A stretch of DNA of 64,000 bases from Pseudonocardia sp. HH130630-07 (GCF_001698125.1 NZ_CP013854.1:4092001-4156000); one strand, 5' to 3'; numbered from the stretch's first letter, positions 26,617-36,270 are shown. The notes: a model not told the origin generated them from the letters alone. Made by a program: numbers and translations.

Positions 26617-28355
26617 TCCGTGACCTGATGACGATCCTCGGGCCGGCCCACGACCGGGCCGTCCGGACCTACCTGGCCTGGCTGGTGGCCTACTCGGTGC
26701 TGCAGGGCCTGGCCATGGTGGCGCTCTACCCGGTGCTGACGGCCCTGCTGGCCGGTGACCCCGGCACCGCGTGGCGCCGGCTGCTCGTGGTCGCCGTGCT
26801 CGTGGTCGCCACCTGCGTGGCCCGCTACCAGCAGGCGATGCAGGGCTTCGCCCTCGCCATCGTGACCCTGACGACGCTGCACCGCCGGCTCGGCGACCAC
26901 GTCGCGTCGCTGCCGCTGGGCTGGTTCTCCGGCGAGCGGACCGGACGGCTCTCGCGCAGCGCCACCAACGGCACGCTGATGGTCACCAACGTCTTCGCCC
27001 ACATGCTCACCCCGCTGGTCAGCGGGATCCTCGCGCCGGCCACCGTCGCCGTCGCCATGCTGTTCCTGGACTGGCGGATCGGTCTCACCACCCTGCTCTG
27101 CGCCCCGGTGTTGTGGCTGGTCCACCGGTCGGCGGTCGCCTCCGTCGGGCGGGGCGAGCACCTGACCGACGCCGCGGCCACCGAGGCGGGTGACCGTGTC
27201 ATCGAGTTCGCCCGCAACCAGCAGGTCCTGCGCGCGTTCGGGCGCACCACCGAGGGCTACCGGCCGCTGGAGGAGGCCATCGAGCGGCAGCGGGTCGCGG
27301 GCAACGCCCTGCTCCGTGCGGCCGCGCCCCGCCTGCTGGCCGGCGGGCTCGCCGTGCAGCTCGCGTTCGCCGTGGTCATCGCCGTCGGGCTGGTGCTGGT
27401 GCTCGGCGACGCGATCGCCCCCGCGGCGATGATCGCGCTGATCGGCCTGACCGCCCGCTTCGTCGGGCCGCTGGCCGAGATCGCCGGGAGCAGCAGCATG
27501 ATCCGGATGGCGGCCAACGACCTGAGCCGGCTCGCCGCGATCTTCGACGAGAAGCCGCTCGCCGTACCGGAGGTCACGCAGCCGGTGACCCGGCCGGGCG
27601 AGATCGAGCTGGCCGGTGTCGGCTTCGGCTACGAGACGGGCTCCCCGGTGCTGGACGACGTCTCGCTGCGGATCCCCCCGCGGACCATGACGGCCGTCGT
27701 CGGCCCGTCCGGCTCGGGCAAGAGCACGATCGTCCGGCTGATCATGCGGCTGTTCGACGTCGGCTCCGGAGCCGTCCGGGTGGGGGGCGTGGACGTCCGT
27801 GAACAGACCACGGAGGACCTCATGGCCCAGCTCTCGGTCGTGATGCAGGACGTCTACCTGTTCGACGACACCCTGGAGGCCAACATCCGGGTCGGGAGAC
27901 CCTCGGCGACCGAGCAGGAGGTCCGCGAGGCGGCCCGGATCGCGGGTGTGGACGAGATCGTGGACCGGCTGCCCGGCGGGTGGTCCGCCACGGTCGGCGA
28001 GGGCGGAGCGTCGCTGTCCGGCGGCGAGCGTCAGCGGGTCTCCGTCGCCAGGGCCGTGCTCAAGGACGCACCGATCGTGCTGCTGGACGAGGCGACGGCC
28101 GCGCTGGACCCGGAGAACGAGCGCTACGTGCAGGACGCGCTGCGGAGCCTGATGGACCGCTCCACCCTCCTGGTGATCGCGCACAAGCTGTCGACCGTCG
28201 TCGCCGCGGACCGGATCGTGGTCCTCGACGGCGGCCGCATCGCCGAGACCGGCACCCACGAGGAGCTCCTGGCGGCGGGCGGGCGGTACACCGACTTCTG
28301 GACCGAACGGCGCCGTGCCCGTGGCTGGCGCCTGACGGCCGGAGGGTCCCGGTGA
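26613..28355 (+). CDS. ABC half-transporter, IrtB/YbtQ-like (membrane + ATPase)
   Basis: 580 residues with six N-terminal helices and a C-terminal ATPase: Walker A GPSGSGKST (364-372), Q-loop VVMQDVYLF, signature LSGGERQRVSVARAVL, Walker B IVLLDEATAALDPENE and VIAHKLSTV. Together with the gene before it, it makes a heterodimer as in IrtAB, where both ATP sites are intact. ATG start with AGGGGG ten bases upstream, overlapping the previous stop. Confidence 0.88.
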   Translation: MIRDLMTILGPAHDRAVRTYLAWLVAYSVLQGLAMVALYPVLTALLAGDPGTAWRRLLVVAVLVVATCVARYQQAMQGFALAIVTLTTLHRRLGDHVASLPLGWFSGERTGRLSRSATNGTLMVTNVFAHMLTPLVSGILAPATVAVAMLFLDWRIGLTTLLCAPVLWLVHRSAVASVGRGEHLTDAAATEAGDRVIEFARNQQVLRAFGRTTEGYRPLEEAIERQRVAGNALLRAAAPRLLAGGLAVQLAFAVVIAVGLVLVLGDAIAPAAMIALIGLTARFVGPLAEIAGSSSMIRMAANDLSRLAAIFDEKPLAVPEVTQPVTRPGEIELAGVGFGYETGSPVLDDVSLRIPPRTMTAVVGPSGSGKSTIVRLIMRLFDVGSGAVRVGGVDVREQTTEDLMAQLSVVMQDVYLFDDTLEANIRVGRPSATEQEVREAARIAGVDEIVDRLPGGWSATVGEGGASLSGGERQRVSVARAVLKDAPIVLLDEATAALDPENERYVQDALRSLMDRSTLLVIAHKLSTVVAADRIVVLDGGRIAETGTHEELLAAGGRYTDFWTERRRARGWRLTAGGSR

Positions 28356-29356
28356 TCGGCGTCGTCGGGGCCACCGGTGAGGTCGGCTCGCACGCGGTAC
28401 GGGTACTGCGGGAGCTGGACGCCGGGCCGCTGCGGCTCGGCGGCAGCGCGGACGTGGACCACCGGGACGCGGCGTCGCTGGACGGGTTCGCCGCCGGGTG
28501 CCGCGTCCTCGTCAACTGTGCGGGTCCGGCCCACCTGATCGGCGACCGGGTCGCCCGCGCGGCCGTGCGGGCCGGCGCGGGCTACGTGGACGCGTCCGAC
28601 GTCGACGGCGTGGGTACCGCTCCGGCGGCGTGGTCCGCCGTGGTCGGTGCCGGGCTGCGGCCCGGGCTGACCGGGCTGCTCCCGCGCTGGCTGGCCGGAC
28701 GCGAGTTCGACACCGTGCACGGGCTGGTGGCCCACCTGGCGGTGCTCGATCGGTTCACCGCGACCGCCGCGGAGGACTACCTGCACTCCCGCGACGGTGA
28801 ACCGCTCGCCGCGTGGCGCGCGGGCCGGGTCCCGGGAGCCCTCACCCGGCGGACCGGGGTGACGGTGCCGTTCCTGCCCGGTGCGGTGTCCCTGCTGCCC
28901 CACCTGGGACGCGAGGAGATCCGGCTGGCGCAGGCGCCGGGGCTGGAGCGGGGCGACTGGTACTCGGCGGTCGACGGCGAACACGTGGGCGCGGCCTTCG
29001 ACCGGGCCCGCTCGGCCGAGCCGGCCGACGCCGTCACGGCCCTGGTCCGGGCGAGCGCGCTCGACCTGGCCGGGCGCGAGCCCTACGTGGTCTCGGCCGT
29101 GCGGCTCGACGGTGCCGCGGCCGGCCGGCCCGTCTGCCGGACCGCGCTGCTGCGCGGCCGCGGCAACGGGGAGCTGACCGGCGCCGTCACCGCGCTCGCC
29201 GCGCTCGCCGTCGACCGCGGCGAGGTGGCACCCGGGGTGCACACCGCGGCCGCGGTGCTGGATCCGGAACCGGCGATCGCCCGGCTGACCGGGCTCGGGA
29301 TCGCGTCGGTGCAGGTGCTCGACGGCGACGCCCCGGTCGAGGACGGTGCGTTGTGA
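28352..29356 (+). CDS. Saccharopine-dehydrogenase-like NAD(P)-dependent reductase
   Basis: 334 residues. The N-terminus VIGVVGATGEVGSHAVRVLR is a Rossmann dinucleotide loop (GATGxVG), followed by GCRVLVNCAGPAHLIGDRVARAA and GAGYVDASD, as in saccharopine-dehydrogenase-like proteins. The C-terminal half is less conserved and has no motif I can name. Coming in addition to the thiazolinyl imide reductase, it may reduce a second ring or the carboxyl end, but that is inference. GTG start, 4-bp overlaps on both sides. It sits between the transporter pair and the tandem methyltransferase. Confidence 0.75.
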   Translation: MIGVVGATGEVGSHAVRVLRELDAGPLRLGGSADVDHRDAASLDGFAAGCRVLVNCAGPAHLIGDRVARAAVRAGAGYVDASDVDGVGTAPAAWSAVVGAGLRPGLTGLLPRWLAGREFDTVHGLVAHLAVLDRFTATAAEDYLHSRDGEPLAAWRAGRVPGALTRRTGVTVPFLPGAVSLLPHLGREEIRLAQAPGLERGDWYSAVDGEHVGAAFDRARSAEPADAVTALVRASALDLAGREPYVVSAVRLDGAAAGRPVCRTALLRGRGNGELTGAVTALAALAVDRGEVAPGVHTAAAVLDPEPAIARLTGLGIASVQVLDGDAPVEDGAL

Positions 29357-31572
29357 CGGGCCCGCTGGAGGTGCTCGACGACGTCTGCCTGCGGGCCATG
29401 GCCGCGCTGGCGCCGTTCGACGGCGTCGCGCCCCGGCACCGCTGGCTGGCCGACCGGTGGCGGGCGGCGCTGGACGGCCGTGACCCGGGGGGGTACACCG
29501 AGCCGGCCACGGAGTTCGAGGACGCCTACGCGGAGCTGGGCTTCCCACCCGCGATGGCCCGGTTCCACCGGACGGCGCTGGCCCGGCTGCCCGAGCTGCT
29601 GCGCGACGAGGTCGACGTCGGGGAGCTGCTGTTCTCCGGCACCGACGTGCTCACCGCGCTCGCCGCCTACCAGGACAACGACCTGACCCACCGGCTCAAC
29701 GCCGCGGCGGCCGGGGAGGTACTGGCGGGCGGCCCCCGCGTGCTCGAACTGGGCGGGGGCGCGGGTCTGGCCACGGCCGCGGTGCTGACCGCGCTGCGGG
29801 AACGGGACGCGACGGAGTACACCTACACCTTCACCGACGTCTCGCCGCTGTTCCTGCGGGCCGCGGCCGAGCGTTTCGGCGACGACCCACGGTTCTCCGG
29901 GCGGCTGCTCGACCTGGACACCGACTTCACGGCGCAGGGGTGCGCCGACGGCAGCGCGGACGTCGTGCTGGCCGCCAACGTGCTGCACAACGCCGCGGAG
30001 ATCGACCGGTCGCTGCGCCGCATCCGCCGGGTGCTCGCGCCCGGCGGGCGGCTGGTGTTCACCGAGGCCGTGCGCGACCACCCGGCCACCCTGACGTCGA
30101 TGCAGTTCCTCCTGTCCGGACCGGAGAACCGGGTGCGGTCACCGTTCCTGGACGCGGCGGGCTGGCGGGCGGCGCTGGCCGGAGCGGGGTTCGCCGTGCG
30201 GGAGGGGCCGTCGGTCCACGGGCAGGCGCTGTTCGTCGGGACCGCGCTCGGGATCGTCGCGGACTGGCCCGCGGCGAAGGTGCTGACCCACCTGGAGCGG
30301 TCGCGGGTCACCGAGGTCGAGCTGCCCGCCACGGTCGTGTGCGCGCTGGTGGACGAGCCGTCCTTCGCGCTGGCCGACCTGTCGGCGTTGCAGCGGATCC
30401 GCTACCACGGTGGCGGGATCCCCCGATACGTGCGCGACACCCTCGGCGTCGAGCTGGTGCGCGACGACACCGACCTCGGCGACGTGACCGACCTGCTCAC
30501 CGACGCCGCGCGCCGGGCGGACGAGGAGCTGGCCGGGATCGATCTCGGCGCCGCGGTCGCCGCGGTCGACGACTTCGGCCGCACCGCGCTGCTGTCGATG
30601 CTCAACGCCCTGCAGCGCCGCGGCGGTCGCCGCACCGCCTTCCCCGCACTGGTCCGCCGCTGGCGGGCGGTGCTGAACCGGGAGGGGCTGCTGGACGGGG
30701 ACCGGCCGACGATCGATCCGGCCGGGTTCTCCGACGCGGCGCTCGACCGGGCGTGGACCGCGGCGGCCGACGCGTGGCACCGGACGGTCGGCTCGGCGGG
30801 CACCGTGGAGTACGCCCGCCGCAACGCCGAACGGCTCCAGGAACTGCTCGACGGGACGTGCGACCCCGTCCAGCTGCTGTTCCCCGAGGGCCGTACCGAC
30901 CTCGCCGCCGCGCTCTACCGGGAGAACGTGACCGGGCGCTACCAGCACCGGGCGGTGAGCGCGCTGCTCGGCGGGATCGCCGGCCGGTGGCCCGGCGGGC
31001 GGGTCCTGCGCGTCCTCGAGATCGGGGCGGGCACCGGTGCCACGACCGAGCGGGTCCTCCCCGCGCTGGCCGGGTCCGGGGCCGCGGTCGACTACCTGTT
31101 CACCGACGTGTCGGCGTACTTCCTGGAACAGGGCGCGGACCGGTGGCGCGACCACCCGTGGGTCCGGTTCGGACGGTACGACATCGACGCCGATCCCGAC
31201 GCCGACCCCGGCACCGACGGGCCGGTGTGGGCCGACGGCTCCTTCGACGTCGTCATCGGTGGCGGGGTGCTCAACGCGGCCAGGGACACCGACGCCTCGG
31301 TACGGCGCCTGACCCGGCTGCTGGCCGCCGGCGGCTGGCTCGTGCTCACCGAACCCACCGTCGAGGAGTTCTGGATCCTCACCTCGCAGGCGTTCCTGCT
31401 GGCCGAGGCCGCCGACGGCCGGGCAAGCACCGGATCGACGTTCCTGACCCGGGAGCAGTGGGACGGGGTCCTCGACTCCGCCGGGCTGGACCGGGTGCTC
31501 GGCCTGCCGGACGAGGGGCACCCCCTGCACCGCCTCGGCCACCGGGTGTTCGTCGCCCGTACCCGGCCCTGA
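29353..31572 (+). CDS. Stand-alone tandem NRPS-type methyltransferase (two MT domains)
   Basis: 739 residues with two class I SAM-dependent methyltransferases. MT1 (~1-300) has the SAM loop VLELGGGAGLATAAVL and TFTDVSPLFL. MT2 (~420-735) has VLEIGAGTGATTERVLPAL and YLFTDVSAYFL. Both start with the helical lid that precedes the methyltransferase embedded in the NRPS at 19643 (RHRWLADRWRAAL and FPALVRRWRAVL against RHQWLVNRWRALL), and MT2 is very like that domain. Between them, residues ~310-400 contain LSALQRIRYHGGGIPRY, which faintly recalls an adenylation-domain core. I read it as a pair of synthetase-type MTs acting in trans. The targets (ring carbons, nitrogen or phenol) are unknown. Its first helix follows the GTG at 29353. 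Confidence 0.82.
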   Translation: MTGPLEVLDDVCLRAMAALAPFDGVAPRHRWLADRWRAALDGRDPGGYTEPATEFEDAYAELGFPPAMARFHRTALARLPELLRDEVDVGELLFSGTDVLTALAAYQDNDLTHRLNAAAAGEVLAGGPRVLELGGGAGLATAAVLTALRERDATEYTYTFTDVSPLFLRAAAERFGDDPRFSGRLLDLDTDFTAQGCADGSADVVLAANVLHNAAEIDRSLRRIRRVLAPGGRLVFTEAVRDHPATLTSMQFLLSGPENRVRSPFLDAAGWRAALAGAGFAVREGPSVHGQALFVGTALGIVADWPAAKVLTHLERSRVTEVELPATVVCALVDEPSFALADLSALQRIRYHGGGIPRYVRDTLGVELVRDDTDLGDVTDLLTDAARRADEELAGIDLGAAVAAVDDFGRTALLSMLNALQRRGGRRTAFPALVRRWRAVLNREGLLDGDRPTIDPAGFSDAALDRAWTAAADAWHRTVGSAGTVEYARRNAERLQELLDGTCDPVQLLFPEGRTDLAAALYRENVTGRYQHRAVSALLGGIAGRWPGGRVLRVLEIGAGTGATTERVLPALAGSGAAVDYLFTDVSAYFLEQGADRWRDHPWVRFGRYDIDADPDADPGTDGPVWADGSFDVVIGGGVLNAARDTDASVRRLTRLLAAGGWLVLTEPTVEEFWILTSQAFLLAEAADGRASTGSTFLTREQWDGVLDSAGLDRVLGLPDEGHPLHRLGHRVFVARTRP

Positions 31573-31615
31573 CCTCGCGAGCGCCATCCCTTCCCGATCG
31601 ACCAGGAGAGACTCC

Positions 31616-33457
31616 GTGTGCGGAATCACGGGCTGGGTCGCCTTCGACAGCGACCTCACCCAGCAACGACCCGTCGTCGAGGCGATGACGGCGGCCATGA
31701 GCGATCGCGGCCCCGACGCGTCGGGCACCTGGCTGCGCCGGCACGTGGCGCTGGGGCACCGCCGCCTCGCCGTGATCGACCTGCCCGGTGGGGTACAGCC
31801 GATGGAGGCCGACACCGGGCACGGTGCGGTCGCGCTCACCTTCTCCGGTGAGGTCTACAACTTCCGGGAGCTGCGCACCGAGCTGGAGCGCCGCGGGCAC
31901 CGCTTCCGGACACGCAGCGACACCGAGGTGGTGCTGCGCGGCTACCTGGAGTGGGGCGAGCGGGTCGCGGACCGGCTCACCGGCATGTACGCCTTCGCCC
32001 TGTGGGACGACCGGACCGGCACCCTGGTGCTGGTCCGCGACCGGGTCGGCGTGAAGCCGCTCTACGTCCACCGGACGTCCGACGGCGTCCTGTTCGGCTC
32101 CGAGCCCAAGGCGATCCTGGCGAACCCGCTGTTCCCGCGGGTGGTCGACGTGGACTGCCTGCGCGAGCTGGTGGGGTTCACCAAGGCGCCCGGCTGGTCG
32201 CTGTGGCGCGGGATGAGCGAGGTCGAACCCGGCACCGTCGTGACGGTCGACCGCTCGGGCGTGCGGCGCCGGACCTACTGGACGCTGCGGACCGCGCCGC
32301 ACACCGACGACCTCGCCACGACCACCGGACGCGTCGGCGAGCTGTTCGGCGCCGCGGTGCGTGGCCAGACCGTCTCCGACGTGCCGCAGAGCGTGCTGCT
32401 GTCCGGCGGTCTGGACTCGAGCGCCGTCACCGCCGTGGCGGCGGCCGAGCTGGCGGGCCGCGGGGAGAAGGCCCGGACGTTCTCGGTGGACTTCCTCGGC
32501 TACGAGGAGAACTTCACCCCCGACGAGCTGTGGGAGACGCCGGACTCGCCGTTCGTCCGGGACGTGGCCGAGCACGTCGGCTCGGTGCACCGCGACATCG
32601 TGCTGGACTCGCGGGCGCTGGCCGACCCGGCGCTGCGCCGCGCCGTGGTCGCGGCGCGGGACATGCCGATCGGTCTCGGCGACATCGACTCGTCGATGTA
32701 CCTGCTGTTCCGGGCCATCCGGGGGGAGTGCTCGGTCGCGCTGTCCGGGGAGTTCGCCGACGAGCTGTTCGGTGGCTACGCCTGGTTCCACCACGAGGCC
32801 GCACGGAACGCGGACACGTTCCCGTGGCTGGCCTTCTCCAACGCCTACACCGGCGACCGGACGGAGATGTTGCGTCCCGGTCTGCGGGACCGGCTCGACA
32901 TCGGTGCCTACGTGGCCGACGAGTACGCCACGGCGGTCGCCGCCGTCGACCACCTCGAGTCCGACGACACGCTGGAACGCCGGATGCGGACCAGCACCCA
33001 CCTGCACGTCACCCGCCTGGTCCGGGCGATGCTCGACCGCAAGGACCGCATGTCCATGGCCGTCGGGCTGGAGGTGCGCGTGCCGTTCGCCGACCACCGG
33101 CTGATCGAGTACGTCTACAACGTCCCGTGGTCGATGAAGGCGGCCGGCGGCCGGGAGAAGAGCCTCCTGCGCGACGCCGTCGCCGGCCTGCTGCCGCGGT
33201 CGGTCGTCGAGCGGGTCAAGAGCCCGTACCCGTCCACACAGGACGTCGGGTACGCGGTGGCACTGCAGCACCAGGCGTCCGGCGTGCTGGCGGCGCCGGA
33301 GACCGGCGTGTTCGAGGTCTTCGACGCCGGCTGGGTCCGGTCGGCGGTGGCGATGGACCCGGCCGCGGTCACCGGGCGGCTGCGCACCGGCCTGGAACGC
33401 GTGCTGGACATGCACCACTGGCTCGATCTGTACCGCCCCGACCTCCGCCTCGACTGA
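31616..33457 (+). CDS. asnB: Asparagine synthase (glutamine-hydrolysing) family amidotransferase
   Basis: 613 residues. Cys2 after the initiator (MCGITGWV) is the glutaminase nucleophile, so processing of the Met is expected. The N-terminal domain has RGPDASG, GHRRLAVIDL and SGEVYNFRELR. The synthetase domain has the PPi loop LLSGGLDSSAV (263-271) and ALSGEFADELFGGY, and near the end VPFADHRLIEYV and KSLLRDAV. All residues for glutamine hydrolysis and AMP-activation of a carboxylate appear present. Its place in the operon, 43 bp after the MT gene and with its own AGGAGAG site, suggests that it amidates a carboxylate of the metallophore. Ordinary asparagine synthesis is the alternative. Confidence 0.9.
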   Translation: MCGITGWVAFDSDLTQQRPVVEAMTAAMSDRGPDASGTWLRRHVALGHRRLAVIDLPGGVQPMEADTGHGAVALTFSGEVYNFRELRTELERRGHRFRTRSDTEVVLRGYLEWGERVADRLTGMYAFALWDDRTGTLVLVRDRVGVKPLYVHRTSDGVLFGSEPKAILANPLFPRVVDVDCLRELVGFTKAPGWSLWRGMSEVEPGTVVTVDRSGVRRRTYWTLRTAPHTDDLATTTGRVGELFGAAVRGQTVSDVPQSVLLSGGLDSSAVTAVAAAELAGRGEKARTFSVDFLGYEENFTPDELWETPDSPFVRDVAEHVGSVHRDIVLDSRALADPALRRAVVAARDMPIGLGDIDSSMYLLFRAIRGECSVALSGEFADELFGGYAWFHHEAARNADTFPWLAFSNAYTGDRTEMLRPGLRDRLDIGAYVADEYATAVAAVDHLESDDTLERRMRTSTHLHVTRLVRAMLDRKDRMSMAVGLEVRVPFADHRLIEYVYNVPWSMKAAGGREKSLLRDAVAGLLPRSVVERVKSPYPSTQDVGYAVALQHQASGVLAAPETGVFEVFDAGWVRSAVAMDPAAVTGRLRTGLERVLDMHHWLDLYRPDLRLD

Positions 33458-33478
33458 GACCACCCCGAGGAGATCACG

Positions 33479-34699
33479 ATGTCCCCGACCTCCGGACCAC
33501 TGGTCCTGGGCGACGACTTCGTCCAGGACGCCCACACCGTCGCCGCGGCGGTGCGCGACGCCACGCCCGTCCGCCACGTCGTGCTGCCGAGCGGCATGCC
33601 GGTGTGGCTCGTCACGGGCTACGAGGCGGCCAGGGCCGTGGCGGCCGATCCGCGGTTCAGCAGTGACCACGTCTACGACCGGATGCACCGGATGGCGCTG
33701 GGGGAGGACGAGGAGAGCCCGTTCTCCCCGGACTTCGCCAGCAACCTGCTCAACCTCGACCCGCCGGACCACACCCGGCTGCGCCGGCTGATCGCCGCGA
33801 CGTTCACCGGCCGGTCGGTCGCGCCGTTGCGGCCGCGGATCCAGCAGATCGCCGACGAGCTGCTCGACGAGATGACCGGACACGACACGGTGGACCTGCT
33901 GAGCGCGTACGCCTACCCGCTGCCGATCAGGGTGATCACCGAGCTGCTCGGTGTCCCGTTCGAGGACCGCGAGCAGTTCACCGAGTGGTCCGAGACCATG
34001 GTCGACGGCGGGGCCACCGAGGCGGCGGGTGCGGCCACCATGAGCATGGCCGGCTACCTGCACGGACTGATCGAGGCCAAGCGCGACGTCCCCGACGGGG
34101 CGACCCCGCCGGGTGACCTGCTGTCGCGGCTGGTGCACGCGTCGGAGGACGGGGACCGGCTCACCACGCCCGAGCTGATCGCCACAGCGGTCGTGCTGCT
34201 CGTCGGTGGTTTCGAGACGACGGTCAATCTCATCAGCGGCGGCGTGCTGAGCCTCGCCGGGCATCCCGACCAGCTCGCGCTGCTGCGCGCCGACCGCAGC
34301 CTGATGCCGACGGCGATCGAGGAGTTCCTGCGTTACGAGACGCCCAACATCCTCTCGTCGCCGCGCTACGCCACCGAGCGGGTGGAGATCGCGGGCGTGG
34401 AGATCCCGAAGGACGACTTCGTGATGGTGTCCTGGCTCGCCGCGAACCGGGACCCGGCCCGGTTCGCGGATCCGGACCGGCTCGACATCACCCGGCCCAG
34501 GGGCGGGCATCTGGCCTTCGGCCACGGGGTGCACTTCTGCCTCGGTGCGCCGCTGGCCCGGCTGGAGGGCGAGATCGCCTTCGGCGGGCTCCTGGACCGG
34601 TTCGCCGAGATCGAGGTGGTGTCCGCCGCCGACGACCTGCGCTGGCGCGACAGCACCGCGATGCACGGTCTGGAGTCGCTGGTGGTGAGGCTGCGATGA
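33479..34699 (+). CDS. Cytochrome P450
   Basis: 406 residues. The haem-binding loop is FGHGVHFCLGAPLAR with Cys354 as thiolate ligand. The K-helix ExxR is in EEFLRYETPN, and the oxygen-binding I-helix reads LLVGGFETTVN, with the usual acid-Thr pair as E-T. Size and motifs place it in the soluble bacterial CYP105/CYP107-like class, fed by a ferredoxin and reductase. None is in the operon, although FprB is encoded 29 kb upstream. The coelibactin cluster of S. coelicolor also has a P450 (CYP105N1). It probably hydroxylates or oxidises the scaffold. The ATG has GAGGAG eight bases upstream. Confidence 0.92.
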   Translation: MSPTSGPLVLGDDFVQDAHTVAAAVRDATPVRHVVLPSGMPVWLVTGYEAARAVAADPRFSSDHVYDRMHRMALGEDEESPFSPDFASNLLNLDPPDHTRLRRLIAATFTGRSVAPLRPRIQQIADELLDEMTGHDTVDLLSAYAYPLPIRVITELLGVPFEDREQFTEWSETMVDGGATEAAGAATMSMAGYLHGLIEAKRDVPDGATPPGDLLSRLVHASEDGDRLTTPELIATAVVLLVGGFETTVNLISGGVLSLAGHPDQLALLRADRSLMPTAIEEFLRYETPNILSSPRYATERVEIAGVEIPKDDFVMVSWLAANRDPARFADPDRLDITRPRGGHLAFGHGVHFCLGAPLARLEGEIAFGGLLDRFAEIEVVSAADDLRWRDSTAMHGLESLVVRLR

Positions 34700-36270
34700 G
34701 CATCGACGGCGTGGTCGGCTGGCCCGCGGAGTTCGCGGCCCGCTACCGGGAGCGGGGCTACTGGAGCGGCCGGACGCTCGACGGTCTCCTCACCGACGGC
34801 GCCCGGCGGTGGCCGGAGCGGGAGGCCGTGGTCGACGGCGACCGCCGGTGGACCTACCGGGAACTGCACACGCGGGCGAACCGGCTCGCGGCCGGGCTGC
34901 GGGAACGCGGGATCGGGCGCGGCGACCGGGTGCTCGTGCACCTGCCCAACGTGGCCGAGTTCCTGTCGCTGTCCTTCGCCCTGTTCCGCATCGGTGCGGT
35001 CCCGGTGCTGGCCCTGCCCCCGCACCGGGAGACCGAGGTCGCGCACCTCGCCCGGCTCGCCACCCCGGTGGCCTACGTCGTGGCGGGCCACCTGCGCCAC
35101 CTCGCCGCCGCGCTGCCGGGGATCGGGCACGTGTTCGTCGTCGGCGAGCCGGGCGGGTACACGCCGCTCGACGACGTGACCGCCGACGGCGACCCCGGTC
35201 CCGGGCCGGACCCCGGTGACGTGGCCGTGCTGCTGCTGTCCGGCGGGACCACCGGCCTGCCCAAGCTGATCCCCCGCACCCACGACGACTACCACTACAA
35301 CCTCCGGGCGAGCGCCGAGGTCTGCGGCTTCGACGGGGACACCCGCTACCTGGCCGCGCTGCCGATGGCGCACAACTTCCCGCTGGCCTGCCCCGGGGTG
35401 CTCGGCACGCTGTGGGCGGGCGGCACGGTCGTGGTGTGCGCCGGTGCCGACGCCGGTACGGCGTTCGGCCTGATCGAGGCGGAGCGGATCACCGCGACGG
35501 CACTCGTGCCACCGCTGGTACTGGTCTGGCTGGACGCGGCGGAGGAGTCCGGGGCCGACCTCACCAGCCTGCAGCTCGTGCAGGCCGGCGGGGCCCGGCT
35601 CAAGACCGGGGCGGCCGTGCGGGTCGGCCCGGTGCTGGGCTGCGCGCTCCAGCAGGTCTACGGCATGGCCGAGGGCCTGCTGAACTACACGCGGATCGGC
35701 GATCCCCCGGAGATCGTGACCGGCACCCAGGGCCGGCCGCTGGCCGAGGACGACGAGCTCCGGATCGTCGGTGCCGACGGCGCCCCCGTCCGGCCGGGGG
35801 AGATCGGCGAGCTGCAGGTGCGCGGCCCGTACACGATCCGCGGCTACTACCGCGCACCCGAGCACGACACCACCGCGTTCACCCCCGACGGCTACTACCG
35901 CAGCGGTGACCTCGTCCGCCGGCTGCCCACCGGTGAGCTGGTCGTCGAGGGCCGGGCGAAGGACGTCATCAACCGGGGCGGCGACAAGATCCCGGTCGAG
36001 GAGGTCGAGAACCTCCTGCTGAGCCACCCCGCGGTGCACGACGTCGCGGTCGTCGGCATCCCCGACGAGGTCATGGGCGAGCGCAGCTGCGCCTACGTCG
36101 TCGCCCGCGGCACCCCGCCGACGCGACGCGATCTCGTCGCGCACCTGACGGCGTGCGGCGTCGCCGCCTTCACCCTGCCCGACCGCGTGCGCGTGGTCGG
36201 GTCGTTCCCCCGTACCGGCCTGGGCAAGGTCGACCGGAAGGCGCTGGCCGCCGGCGAGGCCGGTCGATGA
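34696..36270 (+). CDS. Salicylate-AMP ligase (DhbE/YbtE/MbtA type)
   Basis: 524 residues. The ANL-fold adenylating enzyme has the P-loop LLLSGGTTGLPKLIPRTH, aromatic-acid recognition HNFPLACPG, YGMAEG, YYRSGDLV and the catalytic lysine in TGLGKVDRKAL. In the aryl-acid family the HN(F/Y)PL motif sits in the substrate pocket. The following Cys (in PLACPG) is what MbtA- and YbtE-like salicylate enzymes show, where 2,3-dihydroxybenzoate enzymes usually have Ser. It activates salicylate and loads it on the ArCP of the next protein. ATG start overlaps the P450 stop by 4 bp, and its own stop overlaps the NRPS start. Confidence 0.92.
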   Translation: MSIDGVVGWPAEFAARYRERGYWSGRTLDGLLTDGARRWPEREAVVDGDRRWTYRELHTRANRLAAGLRERGIGRGDRVLVHLPNVAEFLSLSFALFRIGAVPVLALPPHRETEVAHLARLATPVAYVVAGHLRHLAAALPGIGHVFVVGEPGGYTPLDDVTADGDPGPGPDPGDVAVLLLSGGTTGLPKLIPRTHDDYHYNLRASAEVCGFDGDTRYLAALPMAHNFPLACPGVLGTLWAGGTVVVCAGADAGTAFGLIEAERITATALVPPLVLVWLDAAEESGADLTSLQLVQAGGARLKTGAAVRVGPVLGCALQQVYGMAEGLLNYTRIGDPPEIVTGTQGRPLAEDDELRIVGADGAPVRPGEIGELQVRGPYTIRGYYRAPEHDTTAFTPDGYYRSGDLVRRLPTGELVVEGRAKDVINRGGDKIPVEEVENLLLSHPAVHDVAVVGIPDEVMGERSCAYVVARGTPPTRRDLVAHLTACGVAAFTLPDRVRVVGSFPRTGLGKVDRKALAAGEAGR

